Positions 55,955-64,000 of a DNA stretch of 64,000 bases are shown here, in pieces; position 1 is the first letter of the stretch; every line of letters begins with the position of its first letter. Location of the stretch: NCBI GenBank assembly GCA_014904985.1, contig MU128943.1, positions 112,397 through 176,396 of the forward strand, given 5' to 3'. Made by a program: the position numbers and the translations under genes. The notes under the pieces are model-generated. The model saw only the letters and a list, made by a program, of their open reading frames with translations, was not told the DNA's origin and did not search any database. Source of the stretch: Hydnum rufescens UP504. Lineage: Eukaryota; Basidiomycota; Agaricomycetes; Cantharellales; Hydnaceae.

Positions 55955-57020
55955 TGTTGGAGGGACAAATCCCTACTATGCACAAACCCCATCTGAGGAT
56001 GATCTTTCAATTAAATGAACTAATTTCCATGTCAATCCAGATGTCAATTCCCATGCCATCATTCATTTGAGAACAAGCCCAAATCTCATATGTCTAAAAC
56101 CCACAAATCTGCACCATTGCTTTACTTGCACATGAGCCAATTTATTGTTCAGCCATGGCACTTCAACAGGCCACACCAAATTGCATTTGTTTATGCCCTA
56201 CTTGAGTCCAATTAATCCTGGACATGGCAATTCAACTTGCCCACCTTCCTTGAGCTTGGAATAGTCTCCACTTCTGACACACACTCCCTGTTGCCTCAAG
56301 GGTGACTCTGATGAATTGTGATTATGTAATGCAATGGATTACACATCTGGACCTTGATTCCAACTCATGGACCTGTCACATGACAAATAGGGGCTAATGC
56401 AGTGCTCTCAAGGAGTAAATGCAGAATATCTCCCTCAGTTTTGATTGGATTGACTCAGGAAGATAGCACCCAGAAGGCTACAATTCACACCTTTCAGATG
56501 ATACCAAACATGAGATCAAGGAATCAAAACTACACTCTCCAGGTCATTTTTACTATGTGTTTCATATTTCCAACCAGTATTTCTCAATTTTCTCAGTCAG
56601 TTTTGATCCAATTTGTTTGCAACAAGCACACCTAGAAAGATGTTGACAGTCCACATCCAACATCACCAAGAGAAAAATGATCTGATTAAAACTTGACTTT
56701 CTACAATTCAACTCCCCCATGTCTCATTCCATTATTGCCTCCCCCTCCTGTGCCTGCCCCCCTGTAACCACCCCTTGTTAAGCAATCAATCCCCTGTAGT
56801 ATAGGAACTATGTATAAGTAGTCCAGGGGTGACATCCAGAGACCCAGCTTTGGTCTCTCAGGATTTCTGCTTCTACTCCAGACTACAGCTCTGAGTGCTT
56901 TCCAGCTGACTTCACAAGCTTAAGGACTGCTGTGCTCACTTCCACCTAGACCCTCCTGGGCTGCAGGATTTCTCCTCCATTCCCCTGTTGTTTACTATCT
57001 TACTCTTGCCTGGTGTAGGC
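55955..57020 (+). repeat. TGTTGG LTR-like repeat, CpG-poor copy
   Basis: It starts TGTTGGAGGGACAAATCCCT at 55955 and follows the family block order to the two 160-bp modules at about 56436 and 56597. It then continues into a divergent part with a TATA-like CTATGTATAAGTAG (near 56813) and a pyrimidine-rich stretch. Compared with the copy at 48457 most CpGs are replaced by TpG or CpA. The start is matched by an inverted copy at 63396. Confidence 0.55.
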
Positions 57021-57582
57021 AGGTTGGTTAGGAACCAATCCAACTACAGTCTGCAATGTTGAGCCAGGGATGAAAGAGGGGATCACAGAACTAATCCAGA
57101 TATTCAGGTTCAAGTGGGGGAAGGTCTTTTGAACAGGGGGAATTGCTTGTAAGTCTGCACTATCCAAGCAATTGAAAATATGGAGTCTTGTTGGTTACTA
57201 TACCACACCCTAAGAATCTCCTCTTGAGACTTTAGTCAAAGCATAGTTAGAGTAGTCTTTTCAAGTGAGAAATCACCCAGGAACCAGCAGCAAGTCAGTG
57301 TGCTTCAGACTGGAGGGAGGGGGAGAACTACTGAATTTGTGTGCTAGCTGCACCTAATATACAATCCAGACTTCAACTCAATATAAAGTGAAAAATTCAG
57401 ACTTAAGGGATATATAGAGAAAAAGAAATGAAGTTAAAATCTTCAAAACTGATGGAGATATTCCAATTTCAAGATAAAAGGGGAGATTGACACATTACAT
57501 GCTATTCCTCCTTCAAATCTGGACAAGTTCCCTTAAGGAAAGGTGGAATAGGTTTCCCTGAGGGTCTTCTCCATCGGACATA
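57021..57582 (-). repeat. TGTTGG LTR-like repeat, inverted, distal part (split by insertion)
   Basis: On the minus strand this is the 3' part of the repeat (GTAGTTGGATTGGTTCC..., CCTGAATATCTGGATTAG, CTCCCCCTCCCTCCAGTCTG). At its upper end, CCATCGGACATA at 57571-57582 continues seamlessly in the related copy at 51975-51920 with AGAGGGCC, which is found here only at 60717 after the inserted transposon. Confidence 0.6.
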
Positions 57583-60500
57583 CTATTCCCTACCTAGATA
57601 TTGCTGTGAAGTGAATAAATTGATGATTTGAGCATCTTCCTGTTGTCTGATGGGTCTCAAATTTTATAGGTACATAGAATATAAGAGTATCTACACAGCT
57701 GCCAAATTATAAAGGATTCTAAGCAAAGATGAGGGAGAAATCAAGGATCTGCAACATGGACCCTTTTTTGCATCAGCAAAATCCATCACCAGGATATTGC
57801 CACAACTTTATAATGCACTTGTATCAAGCAGAAGCATCACAGTTGCTTCAAAGACCATTGCCTAGGACTTGGTGGGTTCTGCCACAAGGGGTGGGGGTGG
57901 TCCTGGGTACATTGGTGGTGTAGTTCCATTCACATACCTTAAAACTGTTCCTGACACAACATCAGATTGAAATGCTGAGTATCCTGGTGTGCCAACCCAT
58001 GCCAGATGAGGGATTGGACAATGCTGGGGAGGGTAGTGGGATGGGCTGGTGATGTTAGGCCAGGGTGAGGTGGTGTGGCATCACTTAGGTGAAGGGTTTT
58101 GGATTGAAGGTGTGTCTTGATTCTGTGCCCTGTTCTCCTTGTTATCACTGACAGCCTTCCTCTTCCCCCTGGATGTGGCCTCCTTGTGGCCTTTGGTAGC
58201 TGCATCCAGCACTGCCTTTTCTGCCTTGGCCTGTGCTTTCTGCTTGTGCTCAGCTTCCTTTGCTGCAACTTTCTCAGCTGCCTTTGCTGCCTTTGCTGCC
58301 TCCTTCTCTTGATTACAAGGCTCCATTTTGGCCTGTTTCTGTGCCTTTATTTGGAGGTCATTGAAATGCTTGGCAACTCGTTGTGTGCACTTGAAAAATG
58401 CAACCTTTCTCACATTATCCTCTTTCTGCCATTTTAATTTGTCGTTCTTGATTGCATCAGCAACAGTGGCAGCCTTCTCTGCCTCAATTTGATTAAGGGC
58501 TTCCATTGTGTTCATGACATGAGCAGTAGTTGCAAAGGATCTGTGAGATACATCATGTGTGTCCTCTCTGGCATGGATCTGCTGCTGGAGCTGAGTGTAT
58601 TTGTGACCAACAATAGCTGCATGGGTATTGGCCCTTTCAGCAGCTGTCTGGGCAGCCTCCCTCTCATTGTGAAGTGTAAGTGTGATATTAATGAGTCATT
58701 CTTTAGAGAGACTCGAGGAGATATGGACACAGTGAGTGGTGGTTACTGAGGGGGGGACTGTAGGTGTGTGTGGGGTAAAATTATCCTGCAGGTTGGACTG
58801 CTGGGAACAGATTGATGTCACTGATGGAATGGATGGATTGTCATTGAAGTTTGTGGTGATATCTGAACCCATGTCACTCATATTTTCTGACTCTGTATCC
58901 TGCCCAGCCAATTGTGAGTCCTGTTCTCCATCATTCAAGGGGAAGGAGGGGGGCAGATGAGATGAAGCTTCAGTGGATGTGGCCTGACTTGGCCCAAAAC
59001 TAGATTTTGGGAAGATGGAGGGGTTAAGTGGATTGATTCCACACTTTTGGAATGCTTTGCTGATTGTATTCTGGGTGAAGGTTGCACCCTGTGTGTCAAG
59101 ATATATTGTGACAAAAGCTGGTTTCATGAGTCCATACCCTCAGTCTTCCACAAATTTGTCTGCCCTATCTGTGAAGGCAGATTGGAATGGGCTGAAGATC
59201 CCCACATCAAGGGGCTGAAGCTGGTGTGTGCAGTGCAGTGGTAAGCAATACACAAAAACATTGTGTTTGTGCACCTTGATGAGAAGATCTTGGGCAATAT
59301 GTGAACCATGCCCATCACAAATCAATAGAATTGGTTTTCCAGATTTATTTTGTGCTTGTGCCTCAGGAAGGAATGCAAGTTCAAGCCATTTTTCACAATG
59401 GTTGTTATCGATCCAACCATTTTTGGAAACACCAATGCTGATATAACTTGATTAGACCGCTGCATCAAGGTTAGAGTCATTCAGACTTACCCAGCTGCCT
59501 GCTCAGCACCTGATGCCTCAAACCAGGCTTGGCAGAGCTGCTTCCCTTTGAAGATGATATAGGGTTTCATTGCATGTCCATCTGCACTGACACATTCCAC
59601 TGCTGTAACTAGTTCAATATTCGAGTCACATATACGGTATCACTCACATGAATTTCATCCAAATAGGTATTTACAGTGACAACCCTTCTGCCCCCCACCA
59701 AGTTGACAACCTTTTTCATCCATGTTGTACACATTCTCCAAAGGAATGCTGTGTTGCTCCAAAATAGCCTCCAGTTTGTCAAAGTGGTCATGTATGGTAG
59801 TATAGTTGAATGACTGAGCACACTTGGGGTCTAATGCTGCAGTCCAGCAGTATCACACAGCACTTTTGTTGCGCATCAGGAACCTCTGTAGCCAATTCTT
59901 GCCAGGGAATCTTCCACATATATCTTTGACAAAGGGTCCAATGGTACAGGAGTCAAGTGGTTGAGCAAGGAGACCAAGGTGAGTGATCCATTCAAGGAGC
60001 ACCTTTTCCTAGCACAAGGTGTCAAACACATCAATTAATGACTTGAAACATGTAGAATTTATATGTACTTACCTGAGCTGGGGTAAGAAGCTGACAGTGA
60101 ATGTGCCCCTTTTGTTGTGACATATCATCCCCATTTTGGAGACACCAGCAAAGAGTCCTTGCAGGGATACCATATGCAGTAGCAGCAGCAGCAACATGAG
60201 GATATTTTCCTGCTCTATACTCAGCAATGGCCTCCTGCATGGCATCCTCAGACCAGTGCCGCCATTGGCTAGGCATATTATTACCCACAGTGGAAACTGA
60301 GGTGGCAAGGAAGGTTGTTTACTTGTTGTGGCTTGCTTGGTAGAAGCAGATCAGAATTCCAACACTTCATCCACTTTCACAGCTGAACCCTGGTCCCTAG
60401 AGAGCTGAAATTCTATACAGAGATAGCCACTACACTGGTCCACAATATACAAGGAGTCTTGCCATTGAAGAGTATGCACACAACTCATGAATGCATTTTT

Positions 60501-60714
60501 AAGTATCAAAAAATACTGATTTTGGAAATTTCCCACCACTAATTTGCTTTGTTAGCAAGTACTTGAATCAGTTTTTCAATACTGCTTCACACAATTGTAT
60601 ATACACCCCCAACACAGCTACCATACAAATTTGGAGAGCAACAGATGCAAATTGATGGCTGTAGGAGGGCAACAGCAATATACTGGGGGCAGCAACAGAC
60701 CCAGGTACAAATAG
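57583..60714 (-). mobile_element. Tigger/pogo-like DNA transposon nested in the LTR-like repeat (3132 bp)
   Basis: Boundaries come from comparison with the uninterrupted repeat near 51920: the left half ends CGGACATA at 57582 and the right half resumes TAAGAGGGCC at 60715, leaving a TA duplication. Both ends start CTATT and contain TACCT(A/G)G and, further in, ATATTGCTGT (57598-57607; inverted at 60672-60681), so degenerate terminal inverted repeats are present. The element encodes a transposase on the minus strand. Confidence 0.8.
58081..60276 (-). pseudogene. Tigger/pogo-type DDE transposase, broken by in-frame stops
   Basis: From ATG 60276 (MPSQWRHWSEDAMQEAIAEY, then HTH: AAAATAYGIPARTLCWCLQ), an intron with GTAAGT donor near 60070 and a TAG acceptor near 60010 leads to EKVLLEWITHLGLLAQPLD. 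The DDE core follows: NVYNMDEKGCQLGGG, ELVTAVECVSADGHAMKPY, ICDGHGSHIAQD and HQLQPLDVGIFSPFQ. A long Ser/Lys/Ala-rich coiled tail ends PSIQNPSPK at 58081. Stops interrupt the frame at positions where the family has Arg (for example LFG-stop-NSCE-stop-YRIC, NKSAV-stop-YCWTAAL, FVED-stop-GYG, SKE-stop-LIN), and neighbouring Cys residues stand where Arg is usual. All are single C-to-T steps at CpG. Inactive as written. Confidence 0.85.
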
Positions 60715-61528
60715 TAAGAGGGCCAGAAGTAATTCGTTATTTTGAATGGTGGAGCAAAGGGGGAGTCATGGGGAGGGAGTTGTCTTGTGAAAAATGGAGT
60801 TCATGTCCACTTGTTTTCCCCTTGGTACTGTTCAATGAGCATTTTTAACAGCTTTCAGGGTGTGGTACTCATGAATGAATACAATAAGAATTGGCTTCAA
60901 AAATCAAGAAATACTCCTTCAGAGTATGAATCATGGCAAGATATTGTTACAGGGACCGCATTTTTGATCTGTTTGTTTCGTGTTTGGTACCGTTTGATAG
61001 GTACAATTCATGTCTTTCTGGGCGCGGTTGTTTCAAGTCGATGTGATCAAAACTGATGGAGAAATTCGAAAAATACTCCTTTACTGTAGTGCAGCCCCTA
61101 TCTGGATCATGTGACAGATCCATGAGTCCAGAATTGGAACTAGGCCTGGTCTGCATTGTTACATAATCACAATTCATCACCCTTAAGGCAGTAGGATAGC
61201 TTGGATGAACAGACAAGTGATACAGTCTTGAGGAAGAATGGCAAGTTGAATTGCCTTGTCCAAAGAAAATGGACTTGATGTAGGGCATAAACTGCCCCTT
61301 TTTGATGAGGACTGTTGAAGTCTGATGGATAGTCAATAAATTGACTGGTGTTCATGGTAAAGGAATGAGGTGATATTATGAGTTGGAAAGGGGTAGGAAT
61401 CCAATTGATTTCTTGAATAAATGAATGACAATAAATTTAATGAGTGCAGTGACATATAATTGATTCATTTGAAAGGGAAATAGGGCTTGGATGAGGATTC
61501 TATGGTGTAGGGATTTATCCCTCCAACA
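60715..61528 (-). repeat. TGTTGG LTR-like repeat, inverted, proximal part
   Basis: The minus strand starts TGTTGGAGGGATAAATCCCT at 61528 and runs to 60715, where the transposon interrupts it. It is closely similar, in inverted orientation, to 51115-51975. Together with 57021-57582 it reconstitutes one repeat copy of about 1.4 kb. Confidence 0.65.
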
Positions 61529-62338
61529 CTGCCTAGTCCCTTCCGGGCCACTGGACTGCTCCTCCAACATCTCTAACCTTCTTATCTCCTTCTTGCCTGG
61601 ATTCTTGCAGACTTAGCCAGACTTACACCAGACTTAGCCAGTATAGAAGAAGGATTGGGAGCTCCAATGACTGTCAAATCAAACTCTGGTCCAGCCAGTG
61701 TGTGGATGGGAGACTGTATTTCTGTTTTTATTCAATGGGCTGGTTCACTCTGATGGTTGATCACTCTCTAACAAGTTGTGTATGGAATTCAGTGATGGAT
61801 ATGGTGATGGTATGGACTAGCTATAGTCAATGATATATCATGGGATGCTTGTGAAAGGCTCATACATGTTGTATTGGATCATTTATTGCTATTTGTATGT
61901 ACCTATTTGTGTCCTCCTGGTCAAAATGCGGATTCTAAAGAGGGTTCTAGACTAGTTTAAGCTTGATTCAGTGTGTCAATGTGTTTCTTTCTTCTTCTGA
62001 CTAGACTTTGTTGTTACTCACCTTTCCTTGGATGTTCAGCAACTCTAACCTTAGGTCCTGCAACTATCCTTGGCTCAGTATTTTGTGTAGAGGGCTTTCA
62101 GTGACTTAGTCTTAACAACCTTGTATATGACTTAGCTCCAGATGGCTTTAGATCAGTACTCTCTCCAGATGCAAGCAGATTTGTAGACAGTAGTATATTC
62201 CCAGTAGGAGATGGGGGATACAGGAAGATCTACCAGCTTTTATACCTTTCTGAAGGTGGCTGTGTTTAAAGAATATGACTCACTCCTAGGTGAGTCATAT
62301 GTGAGTCATAGGTGAGAACAATAGAGTTGTTAAGGAGG
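61529..62338. other. non-coding stretch with a short perfect inverted repeat
   Basis: No supported gene. ATGACTCAC TCCTAG GTGAGTCAT at 62277-62300 is a perfect inverted repeat with a 6-nt loop. Short direct repeats ACTTAGCCAGAC... occur near 61611-61640. Confidence 0.45.
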
Positions 62339-62446
62339 GTGAGTCATTCATAAAGTGGTTGCAAGGAAGGTGAGTCATTCATAAAGTGGTTGCAAGGAAG
62401 GTGAGTCATTCATAAGGTGGTTGCATGATAGTTGAGTCATTCATAA
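62339..62446. repeat. 31-bp tandem repeat (about 3.5 copies)
   Basis: The unit GTGAGTCATTCATAAAGTGG plus TTGCAAGGAAG occurs at 62339, 62370 and 62401, with a partial fourth copy at about 62432. The first copies are nearly identical. Each carries TGAGTCA, the half-palindromic bZIP/AP-1 type site. Confidence 0.85.
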
Positions 62447-62639
62447 ACAGAACAAAAGGGTTGCTAAGGTGTTATCTTTCTTATCTGTGAAGTTCTAGAA
62501 GTTATTTGTGGCAATGGGAGATGAAATCAAAGGATAATTCCAAGTTATTGGAGACTAATTTGTTTGTAGTCCAGTGGTTAAGATGTTTTTGTTGCTGGTT
62601 GATAATGGGGACAAGTGCATGGGATGGGATTTGATGCAG

Positions 62640-63396
62640 AAACAACAGTTTGCATCCATAATAGACGTTCTTGGTATCATTCAATGCAGATTTTTAACAG
62701 CTTTTTGGGTGCAGTGGTTCTGAGCAGATCGGATGCGAACTGACAGAGAAATTTGTAAAATACTAATGGGTGTTGATTCTGATAGTAATATTGTTCTGTA
62801 TAGCTCTTTTTAATCTGTTCTTCATGTGCTTGGTACCGTTGGATGTGGATTTTCTATATCTTTCTAGATGTGGTTGTTTCGAGAGGATTGGATGTGAACT
62901 GACAGAGGAATTCATTTTTTACTGAAAATTTCGGATTTTGATAGTAATATTGGTCTGGAAAGTGCAGTTCTGGTCCATTCAACTTGTGTTTGGTACCATT
63001 CGAAAGGTGTGAATCATGGCTTTCCAGGTGTTATATGGGCATACCTCTCCAATCAAAACTGACAGAGTAATTGAACAAATTCTGTTTTCATGCATAGCCA
63101 TAATTAATTTCATAATAGGTCACATGATCATTCCATAGGCTGGGATCAATGGATATTCACATTTTCTGATACTGGATGTTTTTATCTTCCACACCAGAAT
63201 TATTTGTGTTTATATTTGTTTGGTGCCCTTGTTGCAGCATGGCCCTGACAATTCTAGACATATGGGATTCTGGCTTGTTCTCAAATGAATGACAGTGTGA
63301 GAATTGATGTCCAAATTGACATAGAAATTGGTTCATTTATTTGAAGAATCATCCTTGGATGGGGTTTGCATGTAGTAGGGATTTGTCCCTCCAACA
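62640..63396 (-). repeat. TGTTGG LTR-like repeat, inverted copy
   Basis: The minus strand starts TGTTGGAGGGACAAATCCCT at 63396 and matches the first 150 bp of the copy at 55955. Towards 62640 three modules of about 160 bp are seen on the minus strand (centred near 63058, 62900 and 62735), with the ACGGTACCAA core degraded to TGGTACC-type variants. Confidence 0.55.
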
Positions 63397-63399
63397 ACA

Positions 63400-63655
63400 G
63401 ATCAAAATTGCAACTGATTTTACTATTGAAATTCAAATCTTCCAGTATTTAACAAATTTCTCCATCAATTCACATCTGATCTGCTTGGAACCACCATGTC
63501 TAGAAAGCTATTGAAAATCCACATCGAACAGTACTGAGCATGCCAAGAACAGATCAAAACTGCATTCCCCAGAACAATATTACAGTCAAATCCAACACCC
63601 ACCAGTATTTTATGAATTTCTCCATCAGTTTGCATTCAATCAGCTCAAAAAAAAG
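63400..63655 (+). repeat. two 160-bp modules in plus orientation
   Basis: Degraded modules with TTTCTCCATCA(A/G)TT near 63462 and 63620 and a CACATCGAACAGTAC core at 63520. They lie back to back with the inverted copy that starts at 63396, so the two form a head-to-head arrangement. Confidence 0.45.
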
Positions 63656-63658
63656 AGA

Positions 63659-63872
63659 GAGATCCTGTGATTGCCCCTTCTCACCAACCCCCCTTCCACC
63701 TCAAGCCACCCTGAGAATCCAGTTCTGCCACTCCATTCCCCTGTGTTCTCATCTTCACAAACATTACATAACCCTCACTTCACAAGCCCCCCATCAATCA
63801 TAATTAAGGGATTCCTGTTCATCCTTGGCCTGATTACATAATCACCTCCCCAGCCACAAACAACCCTTAACA
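63659..63872 (+). repeat. 3' part of a TGTTAC-type LTR
   Basis: It aligns with 55040-55256 (CCACCCTGAGAATCCAGTTC, ACATTACATAACCCT, CTGATTACATAATCACCTCC) and ends with the same CCCTTAACA at 63864-63872. The 5' half is missing, joined to the module repeat at a GA-rich microsatellite (63645-63660). Confidence 0.7.
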
Positions 63873-64000
63873 CAGATTTTCTTGTACCCCCCCCCATCTC
63901 CTCACTCTGGAAATCAACCACTGTCAACTACTGTCAACCATTCTGCTTATAATCTAAAGAACAGTCTATCTAAAGCCATCTGGAGCTAAGTCATCTTTAA

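Noticed and set aside
62339..62446. Regularly spaced 31-bp units considered as a CRISPR array
   Set aside because: Units are directly adjacent without unique spacers, in a eukaryotic repeat region with no cas genes.

Overview
The window is nuclear DNA of a filamentous basidiomycete. The evidence is short GT-AG introns of about 50-65 nt that split almost every gene, very small exons, and typical fungal housekeeping genes (ERG3-type sterol desaturase, Yah1-type ferredoxin, Ams1-type alpha-mannosidase, copper-fist regulator, LCB2, Rrp9). The style and the Tc1/pogo and LTR debris resemble Agaricomycetes such as Rhizoctonia (Cantharellales), but that species guess is inference. No RNA genes, CRISPR arrays or bacterial features were seen.

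Positions 1-44310 are gene-dense, with both strands used. In order: a Ser/Pro-rich protein of unknown function (-), mitochondrial [2Fe-2S] ferredoxin (-), C-5 sterol desaturase (-), GH38 alpha-mannosidase (+), a GST-like protein (+), ETF-ubiquinone oxidoreductase (+), a copper-fist transcription factor (+), a membrane-anchored histidine phosphatase (+), a conserved-looking protein of unknown function (-), an MDR oxidoreductase (-), a GH95 alpha-L-fucosidase (+), serine palmitoyltransferase subunit 2 (+), the U3 snoRNP WD40 protein Rrp9 (-), a second membrane-anchored histidine phosphatase (+), a secreted alpha/beta hydrolase with a TAP-like C-terminus (-), complex I subunit NDUFA12 (-) and a small unknown gene (+). 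Several sit in divergent pairs with short shared promoters. They form no obvious biosynthetic cluster. Loose themes are mitochondrial electron transfer (ferredoxin, ETF-QO, NDUFA12), membrane lipids (ERG3, LCB2) and glycan or phosphate turnover (GH38, GH95, two phosphatases).

At about 44.3 kb the character changes abruptly. From there to 64000 there is no intact host gene. The region is a nested graveyard of mobile elements. It holds a structurally complete pogo-like element with TIRs, a TA duplication and a transposase frame broken only by in-frame stops. A second Tigger/pogo-like element is inserted into a long repeat. There is a 5'-truncated non-LTR retrotransposon RNase H end, a foldback MITE with a TA duplication, and a solo LTR with a perfect 5-bp duplication inside a 60-bp minisatellite. 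Many copies occur, in both orientations, of a TGTTGG-starting LTR-like repeat that carries about 160-bp internal tandem modules. Damage is dominated by C-to-T changes at CpG (Arg codons to stop or Cys), which suggests methylation- or RIP-like mutation.

Two sequence-level observations matter to any re-annotator. First, at least nine places in five otherwise intact genes are one base short within G/C runs, which breaks the reading frame; this looks like an assembly error signature. Second, the alpha-mannosidase and one phosphatase appear to need 2-nt and 6-nt micro-exons, and the MDR gene needs a GC-AG intron.
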